Translations under genes and position numbers: made by a program | Notes under the pieces: generated by a model | Databases searched by the model: none | What the model was told of the DNA's origin: nothing | Seen by the model: only the letters and a program-made list of their open reading frames with translations | Source of the DNA: Candidatus Bipolaricaulota bacterium | GTDB taxonomy: Bacteria; Bipolaricaulota; Bipolaricaulia; UBA7950; UBA9294 | Direction: 5' to 3' | DNA length: 37,675 nucleotides | Assembly: GCA_030606565.1 (NCBI GenBank) | Contig: JAUWGE010000002.1 | Span: forward strand, 100,107 to 137,781 | In this document: one piece after another, positions 15,739-21,844 of the stretch | Position numbering within the stretch: the stretch's first letter is position 1 | Layout: the number at the start of each line of letters is the position of its first letter

Positions 15739-16079
15739 GCCTTCCATCGTCCGCGGCCCATCCCCCGACCGTGCCGCCCCGGCCTACGAATCACGACGTG
15801 CTCCGACTCGTGCACGGCGAGAGCTTTTCCGTGCATCACCGCATCAATTACCTTGCGCCGACCAGAGTAAAGCAAGCGCTGGATCGTCCCTCGCGAGATT
15901 CCCATCTCCTGCGCCGCTTGCTCTTGGTCGTGCCCTTCAAAGTCGCACAAGCGCATCGCTTCCAGTTCATCGAGTGCAACCTTGACGATCTCAGTCTGGG
16001 AAAGAGGGATACCGCTCGGCTTGAACAGGTTGTACCCGAAAAACTCCTGACAGTAACGCGGCTTTTTCTGGCGGCCCAT
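15693..16079 (-). CDS. DUF134 (UPF0251) helix-turn-helix DNA-binding protein
   Basis: A 128-residue predicted transcription regulator. The start MGRQKKPRYCQEFFGYNLFKP and KVALDELEAMRLCDFEGHDQE are hallmarks of DUF134, followed by the helix-turn-helix AAQEMGISRGTIQRLLYSGRRKV (key residues EMGISRGTIQR). DUF134 genes are usually next to NifX-like and ferredoxin-MinD genes, as here. The last 12 residues (TSGIKPDATGLT) are encoded by a REP-like repeat and are probably not native. The ATG at 16079 has GAGGAGG four bases upstream. It is transcribed from a near-consensus promoter divergent from the metal-cluster operon and probably controls that operon and itself. Confidence 0.9.
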   Translation of the reverse strand: MGRQKKPRYCQEFFGYNLFKPSGIPLSQTEIVKVALDELEAMRLCDFEGHDQEQAAQEMGISRGTIQRLLYSGRRKVIDAVMHGKALAVHESEHVVIRRPGRHGRGMGRGRWKAPPTSGIKPDATGLT

Positions 16080-16095
16080 CGTCCTCCTCGCAAGA

Positions 16096-16209
16096 GTGCA
16101 TAAGCTTACTATAGAGGGACATTGGAGCGGTTGTCAAGCGGACGAATAGGGATAAACCTCTCTCTTGGCCTGAACGTCGACTGCTTGACAAGTTTTGTGC
16201 ATATGCTTA
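16096..16209. promoter_or_regulatory. Candidate DUF134 operator pair
   Basis: GTGCATAAGCTTA at 16096-16108 and GTGCATATGCTTA at 16197-16209 are the same 13-base word with one difference. The first lies at the -10 and start point of the DUF134 promoter; the second spans the spacer and the -10 of the operon promoter. Each contains an 8-base palindrome (TAAGCTTA and GCATATGC). Their placement fits repression of both promoters by one protein, most simply the DUF134 product. This is inference from position and similarity. Confidence 0.5.
16108..16137 (-). promoter_or_regulatory. Near-consensus sigma-70 promoter of the DUF134 gene
   Basis: Read on the minus strand, TTGACA (16137-16132) is followed after 18 bases by TATAGT (16113-16108). 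The expected start of transcription is near 16101, about 20 bases before the DUF134 ATG. Confidence 0.75.
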
Positions 16210-16213
16210 TAAT
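16185..16213 (+). promoter_or_regulatory. Consensus sigma-70 promoter of the NifX/MinD operon
   Basis: A perfect TTGACA (16185-16190), a 17-base spacer and a perfect TATAAT (16208-16213). This is the strongest promoter visible in the window. Transcription would start near 16220, followed by an AAGGAGG ribosome site and the ATG at 16250. So perfect a promoter in front of an accessory operon suggests strong expression that is held down by a repressor. Confidence 0.85.
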
Positions 16214-16249
16214 GGCGGCGTTTAAACCTTCAACAAGGAGGGGGTCTAT

Positions 16250-16558
16250 ATGGGAGGATACGGACATCGAAACATGTACTACGCGACCGGGCTTCCTGGC
16301 TGGGTGCGATTCGGTTACTCCCCCGGATGGGGAGGCCTCCCACCGGCGGCACAATACCTCCAGAATACCGGGCAGACAGGGGCGTTCCTCGCTTCGCTTG
16401 GTTACCCGACTTCAGCCCCAGGGGCATGGCCGGTGCCAGGAACGGCACCCCAATCAAAGGAGCAGGAACTTGCGACGCTCAACGCCCAGAAGGAGGCACT
16501 TGAACGACAAATGGAGGCGGTAAAAAAACGCCTGGAAGAGCTGGAAAAGGAGGCATGA
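16250..16558 (+). CDS. Small protein with aromatic/Gly-rich N-terminus and C-terminal coiled coil (DUF5320-like)
   Basis: A 102-residue protein, first gene of the operon, with an AAGGAGG ribosome site. The N-terminal half is rich in Gly, Tyr and Trp (HRNMYYATGLPGWVRFGYSP). The C-terminal 35 residues are a charged heptad coiled coil (EQELATLNAQKEALERQMEA and on to the end). The same kind of coiled coil ends the products at 16904 and 17582. I recognise it as DUF5320-like by architecture and context only. Possible roles are a scaffold or a metal-cluster carrier; no function is established. The stop overlaps an ATG in ATGA, but the next gene probably starts nine bases later. Confidence 0.75.
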   Translation: MGGYGHRNMYYATGLPGWVRFGYSPGWGGLPPAAQYLQNTGQTGAFLASLGYPTSAPGAWPVPGTAPQSKEQELATLNAQKEALERQMEAVKKRLEELEKEA

Positions 16559-16563
16559 TCGCT

Positions 16564-16812
16564 ATGAGAGGACGCGGCGGAGGTTTTGGCGGCAGAGGCT
16601 ACTTCAGAATGGGTTACGGAATGGGGCTTGGTAGAGGAATTGGTTCCTTCGGTCGAGGGATGGGCCTTGGAATGGGACGAGGATATGCAGGCTGGCTGGG
16701 CAACCCCTATGCTCGGGGTTGGCCCGGGTATGGTATGTCCTATGGCTATCCTTATGGGGGGTACGGATCTAACTACCCATACTCCGGCTATGGCATGGGG
16801 TATCCCTACTAA
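16564..16812 (+). CDS. Gly/Tyr/Arg-rich low-complexity small protein
   Basis: An 82-residue protein made almost only of Gly, Tyr, Met, Arg and Pro: MRGRGGGFGGRGYFRMGYGM at the start and GYGMGYPY at the end. It has RGG-like repeats at the N-terminus and YG(S/Y)-like repeats at the C-terminus. There are no cysteines and no membrane segments. ATG 16564 is ten bases after AGGAGG; an upstream ATG at 16555 overlaps the previous stop but is only one base from that ribosome site. Such composition is typical of disordered, RNA-binding or phase-separating segments elsewhere, but that is analogy. I know no function. Confidence 0.7.
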   Translation: MRGRGGGFGGRGYFRMGYGMGLGRGIGSFGRGMGLGMGRGYAGWLGNPYARGWPGYGMSYGYPYGGYGSNYPYSGYGMGYPY

Positions 16813-16903
16813 CGATCAGGACCTTTTAAAATCGCAAGGATGATACCGCGTCAGGCAGGAAGCGCCCCGTATGTAGCGTTTGAAACAAAAAAGGAGATGT
16901 ATT

Positions 16904-17227
16904 ATGCCAAGATTTGATGGAACAGGACCCCGTGGAATGGGGCCGATGACAGGAGGAGGAAGGGGTTTTTGCAGCCCGTGGGGGTTAGGGACAATGTACG
17001 GCCGTGGAGGGGGGATGCCTTATCCTATGGCCACTCCGTACCGGATGCCATATCCCTCCTACGGGGGGATGCCTTATTCTGGAGCACCGGCGTATGCTCC
17101 AGGAGCTGCCCCCTATGCGCCACAGATGAGTGAAGAACAGGAGCTTCAATTCTTGAAGGAAGAAGCACAGAGGGTAAAGGATCAGCTGGCACAGATCAGT
17201 GGCCGGATAAAGGAATTGGAGACTTGA
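16904..17227 (+). CDS. DUF5320-family protein
   Basis: A 107-residue protein with the recognisable DUF5320 start MPRFDGTGPRGMGPMTGGGR, a Pro/Tyr/Gly-rich middle (YPMATPYRMPYPSYGG) and a C-terminal coiled coil (EEQELQFLKEEAQRVKDQLA to the end). One cysteine follows the N-terminal motif. The family is common next to NifX-like and ferredoxin-MinD genes in anaerobes; its function is unknown. ATG 16904 has AAGGAG seven bases upstream. The frame is open to 16880 without a ribosome site. The N-terminal MPRxDGTGP motif is shared with the zinc-ribbon protein at 21499. Confidence 0.82.
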   Translation: MPRFDGTGPRGMGPMTGGGRGFCSPWGLGTMYGRGGGMPYPMATPYRMPYPSYGGMPYSGAPAYAPGAAPYAPQMSEEQELQFLKEEAQRVKDQLAQISGRIKELET

Positions 17228-17269
17228 ACCCAAGAACTGCATAGAACCAAACCGATCCAAACGCTCTTA

Positions 17270-17361
17270 GGAAACCAGGAGGTCAGGAACCCGACAGCTC
17301 TTAACGGCGGATTAGTATCTTGAGCCCAAAGAGTTTTAGATCTCCTGGATTCTTGGTTTCC
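17270..17361. repeat. GGAAACCAGGA inverted-repeat element
   Basis: GGAAACCAGGAGGTCAGGA at 17270 and CTCCTGGATTCTTGGTTTCC ending at 17361 form imperfect terminal inverted repeats about 92 bases apart. The element resembles those at 11750-11816 and 37539-37608 and looks like a miniature, non-coding mobile repeat. It splits the operon between the DUF5320 gene and the first NifX-like gene. The rest of this 354-base gap has only the short open frame at 17444. Confidence 0.65.
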
Positions 17362-17443
17362 TTACAGATTCCAACTCAATGGTTCTGATGTGCCTTCAAG
17401 AGGAGTGCAAAATCTGGGTTGAAAACAAGTAAAGGGGTGGACG

Positions 17444-17563
17444 ATGAAGATCACCATATCAGAAGACGGTCCTAGTTTAGATGCTCAAGGCAGATCATCG
17501 CACAGGGAGATTCCGATACTCCGTCATTTTCCTCACCGCACGGGCGCTCCGCGCTATCGGTAG
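17444..17563 (+). pseudogene. Possible remnant of a NifX-like gene
   Basis: A 39-codon frame beginning MKITISEDGPSLDAQ with a GGGGTGG ribosome site. The first 15 residues look like the start of NifX-like proteins (compare MRVCITSDGQGLDAP at 18179); the rest does not. It may be the stump of a fourth NifX-like paralogue whose remainder was lost, or a short leader. The evidence is limited to the N-terminal resemblance and position. Confidence 0.4.
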
Positions 17564-17581
17564 AGTATAAGGAGGCTTAAA

Positions 17582-18175
17582 GTGAAAATTGCTGTAGCCA
17601 CAACACAGGGTGGATTGGAGGATGTTGTCTCTCAAGTCTTCGGCCGCTGCCCTACTTTCACTCTGGTGGATGTTGAGAACGGGAAGGTCGTCTCCCACGA
17701 GGTAGTTCAAAACCCCTATGTCAGCGCGATGGGTGGGGCCGGGATCCAGGCGGCGCAGCTTGTCATCTCCAAGGGTGCACAGGCGATCCTCGCCGGCGCG
17801 TTCGGCCCGAATGCTTCAAACGTCTTTTCCCAGGGGGGTGTGCAAACGATTCCCGCCCAAGGGACTGTGAAAGAAAAAGTCCTCGAGTTTGCTGCGGGAC
17901 GGCTCGCCCCGGCTGCCGGTCCTACCGCGGCGGCGTTCGCGGGTCGGGGCATGGGGACCGGAGGTGGGATGGGAATGGGACGCGGGATGGGAATGGGACG
18001 CGGGATGGGAATGGGACGTGGCATGGGAATGCCTGGCATGCCCATGTCAACTCCGCCGGCTGCCCCGCCTCCATCGATGGAGGCGATGGCCACCTTGACC
18101 GAACAGCTACGCTCACTTACGCTCAAGCTACAACAGCTAAACGAGCGCATCGATGCACTCGAAAGGAAGGAATAA
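17582..18175 (+). CDS. NifX-like protein with GMGMGR repeats and C-terminal coiled coil
   Basis: A 197-residue protein in three parts. Residues 1-115 are a dinitrogenase iron-molybdenum cofactor domain (NifX/NafY fold): MKIAVATTQGGLEDVVSQVF at the start, FGRCPTFTLVDVENG, ILAGAFGPNASNVF. Next comes a Gly/Met/Arg segment with three exact GMGMGR units. The last 40 residues are a coiled coil (TEQLRSLTLKLQQLNERIDA) like that of the DUF5320-type neighbours. Proteins with this domain bind metal-sulfur clusters, as in NifB/NifX and the Mo-Cu orange protein of Desulfovibrio. The GTG start has AAGGAGG six bases upstream. Fusion of the NifX fold to the coiled coil suggests docking to the same partners. 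Confidence 0.87.
   Translation: MKIAVATTQGGLEDVVSQVFGRCPTFTLVDVENGKVVSHEVVQNPYVSAMGGAGIQAAQLVISKGAQAILAGAFGPNASNVFSQGGVQTIPAQGTVKEKVLEFAAGRLAPAAGPTAAAFAGRGMGTGGGMGMGRGMGMGRGMGMGRGMGMPGMPMSTPPAAPPPSMEAMATLTEQLRSLTLKLQQLNERIDALERKE
17966..18019 (+). repeat. Three 18-base tandem repeats inside the NifX-like gene
   Basis: The unit GGGATGGGAATGGGACGC occurs three times without a gap (17966, 17984, 18002; the last differs only at its final base). A partial fourth copy follows. It codes for GMGMGR units and could vary in number by slippage. Confidence 0.9.
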
Positions 18176-18178
18176 GAA

Positions 18179-18541
18179 ATGAGAGTTTGCATCACTTCGG
18201 ATGGACAGGGACTTGACGCGCCGGTCAATCCAAGCTTCGGGCGAGCACCCTATTTTCTATTTGTCGATCCCGAGACACTCACCACAGAAGGCGTGAAAAA
18301 TACTCCCGGTGCCCATGGTGCCGGCGTGCAAGCGGCCCAGACCGTCGTGTCGAAGGGCGCGAACATTGTGATCACCGGGAACGTTGGACCAAACGCCCAT
18401 CAGGGTCTTAGCACAGCTGGGATCGAGATCTATGTCGGAGCAAAGGGCACGGTTAAGGACGCACTTCAAGACTACCGCGCTGGCCGCCTCACCCGCGCCG
18501 ATGCTCCCACAGCAGGGGGGCATGGAAGGAGGATGATATGA
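18179..18541 (+). CDS. NifX-like metal-cluster-binding protein
   Basis: A 120-residue protein consisting mainly of one NifX/NafY-type domain: MRVCITSDGQGLDAPVNPSF, then FGRAPYFLFVDPE, GVQAAQTVVSKGANIVITG and NVGPNAHQGL. The family binds Fe-Mo, Mo-Cu or other metal-sulfur clusters during their assembly or transfer. It starts only three bases after the previous stop and ends in an ATGA overlap with the next gene, so the three NifX-like proteins are made together. It has a single cysteine near the N-terminus, so any cluster would have to be held non-covalently or by other residues. Confidence 0.9.
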   Translation: MRVCITSDGQGLDAPVNPSFGRAPYFLFVDPETLTTEGVKNTPGAHGAGVQAAQTVVSKGANIVITGNVGPNAHQGLSTAGIEIYVGAKGTVKDALQDYRAGRLTRADAPTAGGHGRRMI

Positions 18542-18912
18542 GCAAAGTCTGCGTACCGACCGCGGGAAGCGGTGGCCTAGACGACCTGGTCGGCGAGCAC
18601 TTCGGCCGCGTCCCAACCTACACGATCTATGACTCCGATACCGGTACGGTAGAGGTGGTCGATAATACCTCTGAGCACATGGGCGGAAGAGGACTTCCAG
18701 GCTCAATCCTAGCCAACCTGGGGATCGACGTTCTTTTGTGCAGCGGCCTCGGCCGTCGGGCGATCGGAATCCTAAACCAAAACGGGATCGAAGTCTGCGC
18801 CGGCGTTTCCGGGACAGCACGCGCGGCGATCGAGGCGTGGAAGGGAGGGAGTCTCTCGAAAGCCTCAGATAAAGACGCCTGCCAGAAACACGCGTTCCGC
18901 GATCGCCATTGA
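18538..18912 (+). CDS. NifX-like metal-cluster-binding protein, second short paralogue
   Basis: A 124-residue NifX/NafY-type protein: MSKVCVPTAGSGGLDDLVGE, HFGRVPTYTIYDSDTG, ILANLGIDVLLCSGLGRRAI. It differs from its neighbours in the GPNA-type loop, which here reads LGRRAIGILNQNGIEV, and it has four cysteines, one of them in the core strand LLCSGLG. It overlaps the previous gene by four bases and the next by one (TGATG). The C-terminal DACQKHAFRDRH is polar with Cys and His and might add metal ligands; that is a guess. Confidence 0.88.
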   Translation: MSKVCVPTAGSGGLDDLVGEHFGRVPTYTIYDSDTGTVEVVDNTSEHMGGRGLPGSILANLGIDVLLCSGLGRRAIGILNQNGIEVCAGVSGTARAAIEAWKGGSLSKASDKDACQKHAFRDRH

Positions 18913-19898
18913 TGCGTATCGCCATCGCCAGCGGAAAGGGCGGAACCGGTAAGACGACCATTGCCGTTAACCTGGCTCTCTCCCTTGTCGAACGAGAATC
19001 GGTCCAGTTCATCGACTGTGATGTCGAGGAGCCAAACGCCCACATTTTTTTAAAACCTCGCATTAAGCACGTACATTCGGTGGGAAAGCTCCTTCCAGAG
19101 GTGGATGAATCCCTGTGCAATCAGTGCGGGGAGTGTGCCAAGGCCTGCGAGTTTAACGCCATCGCCGTCATCGGAAAGAAGGTATTGGTCTATAACGAAC
19201 TCTGTCACGGCTGCGGGTTGTGCAAGATGGTCTGCCCAACCGGGGCGATAAGCGAGGTCCCACACGAACTCGGGGTCGTAGAATCAGGGGAAGCACGCGG
19301 ATTTCCCTTCTCTCGCGGGCTACTCAACATCGGCGAGGCTATGGCGACCCCGCTTGTCCACACATTGAAGGAAGGGCTTGATCCTGACCGTCTGGCGATC
19401 CTCGACGCACCGCCGGGGACCGGGTGTCCAACGATCGCTGCACTGCACGGGGCCGATGTCGCGCTGCTGGTCACCGAGCCGACCCCGTTTGGCCTGCACG
19501 ACCTCAAAGCCGCGGTGGGGGTCGCCCGCTCATTGGGCGTACCGATCGCCGTAGTGATCAATCGCAACGGGATCGGTGATGATCAAATAGAGCGCTACTG
19601 CAAACAGGAGGGGCTACCGATCCACTTAAAGATCTCGTTTGACCGTGAGATCGCCGTGCTTTACTCGGAGGGGACCCCACTCGTCGACGCCCTTCCGGCC
19701 TGGAAGGAGCGGTTCATCCACCTCTACCATGAAATCATCTCGCAGGCGGGCGAAGGCGCTGCCTCCGTAGCGTCGGGCTTCATGCCCGACGATCTGAACA
19801 AACGTCGCACACAAGGTGCGACGCTACACGCTGCCGAGGACGTTCCCGCAGTGGACATCGGGCCGAATGAGGGGCCCCAAAAAGGAGAGGCGGGATGA
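18912..19898 (+). CDS. MinD-superfamily P-loop ATPase with inserted ferredoxin domain, first copy
   Basis: A 328-residue ParA/MinD/NifH-type ATPase. The deviant Walker A is SGKGGTGKTT (7-16), and DCDVEEPNAH follows. A 2x[4Fe-4S] ferredoxin domain is inserted, with cysteines 69/72/75/79 and 98/101/104/108. Switch II is APPGTGCP. Such paired ATPases are part of the orange-protein (ORP) system of Desulfovibrio and are thought to load or move metal clusters. The ATG at 18912 overlaps the previous stop (TGATG). The gene carries an odd tail: residues of about 285-307 (SVASGFMPDDLNKRRTQGAT and three more) are the translation of a REP-like repeat at 19767-19827, so the native protein probably ended near residue 280. 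It overlaps the next gene in ATGA. Confidence 0.92.
   Translation: MRIAIASGKGGTGKTTIAVNLALSLVERESVQFIDCDVEEPNAHIFLKPRIKHVHSVGKLLPEVDESLCNQCGECAKACEFNAIAVIGKKVLVYNELCHGCGLCKMVCPTGAISEVPHELGVVESGEARGFPFSRGLLNIGEAMATPLVHTLKEGLDPDRLAILDAPPGTGCPTIAALHGADVALLVTEPTPFGLHDLKAAVGVARSLGVPIAVVINRNGIGDDQIERYCKQEGLPIHLKISFDREIAVLYSEGTPLVDALPAWKERFIHLYHEIISQAGEGAASVASGFMPDDLNKRRTQGATLHAAEDVPAVDIGPNEGPQKGEAG
19767..19827. repeat. REP-like hairpin repeat, copy A2, inside a coding region
   Basis: The ends GTAGCGTCG (19767-19775) and CGACGCTAC (19819-19827) are perfect inverted repeats. Inside are two hairpins: GTCGGGC-TTCAT-GCCCGAC and GTCGCAC-ACAAG-GTGCGAC. The element is 61 bases long and sits in the last tenth of the first MinD-type gene, in frame. 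Confidence 0.85.
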
Positions 19899-20755
19899 AG
19901 AGCGTTCTCTTCCTTTCGGGAAAAGGGGGGACCGGGAAGACCTCCCTCGCCGGGGCGTTCGCCTTCTTGGCGAAGGAGAAGGTCCTCGCCGACTGCGACG
20001 TCGACGCGGCGAACCTACACCTCTTGCTCGATCCAAAGATCACCTCGGAGGGAAACTTTCAAGGAATCAAACTCGCCGTTAAAGACGATGAGAAGTGCAC
20101 CTCCTGTGGCAAGTGCCGCGAGGTCTGCCGCTTTCAGGCAATCGACGAGAACTTTACCATCGATTCCTATATGTGCGAGGGGTGCGGGGCCTGTGCATAC
20201 GTCTGCCCGGTCGATGCGATCACCCTCCTGCTGGTCGATTGCGGGCGCTGGTACACCGCGCAGAGCAGGCTTGGCCCACTTGCGAGCGCCGAGCTCTATC
20301 CAGGAGAGGAGACCTCAGGGAAGCTCGTCTCTCTGGTCAAGGAGAAGGCGGCCGGACTAGCTAAAGAGACAAAAGTAGAAGCCCTGTTGATCGACGGGGC
20401 CCCTGGGATTGGTTGCCCGGTGATCGCCTCGGTGAGGGGGGTAAGTGCGGTCATCCTCGTCACCGAGCCAAGCCTCTCCGGGTTGCACGACTTAAAACGG
20501 ATCCTCGGGGTGGTCCGTCACTTTGGGATTCCGGCCTACCTCGTCATCAACAAGGCTGACATAAACGAGAAAGTTTCAGAAAAGATCGAGGCGTTCGCCG
20601 CGCAGGAGCAGCTCCCGGTGCTCGGACGGATTCCCCATGACCGAAAAGTAACCGAGATGATGGTCGTTGGAAAAAGCGCCGTCGAGGATGCGGAAAGTCC
20701 TGCCGGAGCGGCGATGAGCGTGGTTTTTGAGCGTTTTACGGAGGTCTTTTTATGA
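19895..20755 (+). CDS. MinD-superfamily P-loop ATPase with inserted ferredoxin domain, second copy
   Basis: A 286-residue paralogue of the preceding gene. The Walker A is SGKGGTGKTS (8-17), followed by DCDVDAANLH. The two ferredoxin motifs have cysteines 68/71/74/78 and 94/97/100/104, and switch II is GAPGIGCPV. LLVDCGRWYTAQSRLGPLAS, after the second motif, is characteristic of this family. It has no repeat-derived tail and ends at TEVFL. Both ends overlap neighbours by ATGA, so the two ATPases are probably made in equal amounts and may form a heterodimer, as proposed for ORP-type pairs. A signalling or transport role cannot be excluded. Confidence 0.93.
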   Translation: MKSVLFLSGKGGTGKTSLAGAFAFLAKEKVLADCDVDAANLHLLLDPKITSEGNFQGIKLAVKDDEKCTSCGKCREVCRFQAIDENFTIDSYMCEGCGACAYVCPVDAITLLLVDCGRWYTAQSRLGPLASAELYPGEETSGKLVSLVKEKAAGLAKETKVEALLIDGAPGIGCPVIASVRGVSAVILVTEPSLSGLHDLKRILGVVRHFGIPAYLVINKADINEKVSEKIEAFAAQEQLPVLGRIPHDRKVTEMMVVGKSAVEDAESPAGAAMSVVFERFTEVFL

Positions 20756-21486
20756 TCATTGATGACCTGTTGGCGGAGGCCAGGCCAAAGCTAGCGGACC
20801 TGGTGATCACCGATGTGCGGATCGGCCTGGGATACACCGCTTTATTGCTTGACGATGGGGGCTGTGGCCTTTCAGGGACGGTGAGCGAGGGTGCGCAGGG
20901 TTGCTGCACCCTTCTAGCTCAGGCGGGGGAGCTGATCGGCAAGCCAGCCTTGGAGGTGGCGGAATACGCGGCCTCGTCTGACCCGGTTTCCTCTTCTGTT
21001 GGACTCGCAACGATTAACGCCGTCCTAAACCGGCAGGGAGAATCAGGACAAAGTCCGCTTGAGCTGCTACCGATCGACAACGCACGGGTGGGAATGGTAG
21101 GCTACTTTGAGCCATTCATTCCGGAACTCCGTCGGCGATCGAGTACGTTGTACATCTTCGAGCGGCGGCCCCTCTCCGAGGAGGTTCTTCCCGATTGGTC
21201 GGCCGAGCGGCTCCTCCCTACCTGCGATGTTGCGATCATCACCTCACTAACGCTCGTCAATGATACTCTCGACCATCTGTTAAAACTCGCGCAGGGTGAG
21301 GTCGCCTTGGTCGGACCGACGACACCGCTGTCGCGGGTCTTCGCAAGCCATGGGGTATCGCATCTTTTTGCCACAGTGGTTACCGATCCGCAGAGGATTA
21401 TGACCATAATCAGCCAGGCCGGGGGACCGCAGCGGTTTAAGGATGCGGTGAGAAAAGTCTATCTGCAACTTAAACAAGATAAATAA
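20752..21486 (+). CDS. DUF364-domain protein (putative heavy-metal chelation)
   Basis: A 244-residue protein of the DUF4213/DUF364 type. The N-terminal half shows DVRIGLGYTALLLDDGGCGL and EVAEYAASSDPVSSSVGLATINAVL. The C-terminal Rossmann-like DUF364 half has NARVGMVGYFEPFIPELRRR, CDVAIITSLTLVNDTLDHLL and GPTTPLSRVF. The fold of a homologue suggested chelation of a metal or metal-bearing cofactor, but no activity is proven to my knowledge. The gene overlaps the second MinD ATPase by ATGA and is thus the last of a coupled set of six genes. Confidence 0.88.
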   Translation: MIIDDLLAEARPKLADLVITDVRIGLGYTALLLDDGGCGLSGTVSEGAQGCCTLLAQAGELIGKPALEVAEYAASSDPVSSSVGLATINAVLNRQGESGQSPLELLPIDNARVGMVGYFEPFIPELRRRSSTLYIFERRPLSEEVLPDWSAERLLPTCDVAIITSLTLVNDTLDHLLKLAQGEVALVGPTTPLSRVFASHGVSHLFATVVTDPQRIMTIISQAGGPQRFKDAVRKVYLQLKQDK

Positions 21487-21498
21487 AAGGAGGTCACT

Positions 21499-21726
21499 AT
21501 GCCACGTGGAGATGGAACAGGCCCAGCGGGAGCTGGTCAAGGAACAGGAATGGGCCAAGGCCGCGGAGGTCAGGGTCGTGGACGAATGGGAGGAAACCGC
21601 GCTGGCGCCGGACCGTCCGGCTACTGCGTTTGCCCAAACTGCGGAGAGAAGATCGCCCACCGCGTTGGAACTCCCTGTAACCAGATGAGTTGCCCCAAGT
21701 GCGGAACGAACCTCATGCGCGCGTGA
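21499..21726 (+). CDS. Small Gly-rich protein with four-cysteine zinc-ribbon/rubredoxin-like domain
   Basis: A 75-residue protein. The N-terminus (MPRGDGTGPAGAGQGTGMGQ) is the DUF5320-type motif followed by a Gly/Arg-rich linker. The C-terminus is a compact metal site: CVCPNCGEKIAHRVGTPCNQ, then MSCPKCGTNLMR, giving two CPxCG knuckles plus two further cysteines. Proteins like this accompany NifX/MinD clusters in anaerobes. The metal (Zn or Fe) cannot be told from sequence. The ribosome site AAAGGAGG is strong, 12 bases after the previous stop. Confidence 0.85.
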   Translation: MPRGDGTGPAGAGQGTGMGQGRGGQGRGRMGGNRAGAGPSGYCVCPNCGEKIAHRVGTPCNQMSCPKCGTNLMRA

Positions 21727-21844
21727 GGTTCTAGTAAAGAATCCCGCAGCAAGCTAAAGGGGCATTGAAGAGCAGAACCTTAACGACCTAACCAGAGTTG
21801 GTCTTCATGCTGCAATTTGCTGTAGAGCTCTGTCTCATTGCAAG

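Noticed and set aside
18257-19120. A 287-codon minus-strand frame opposite the NifX-like genes
   Set aside because: Its composition is Arg/Ser-rich without motifs, and the plus strand is fully accounted for by coupled genes.
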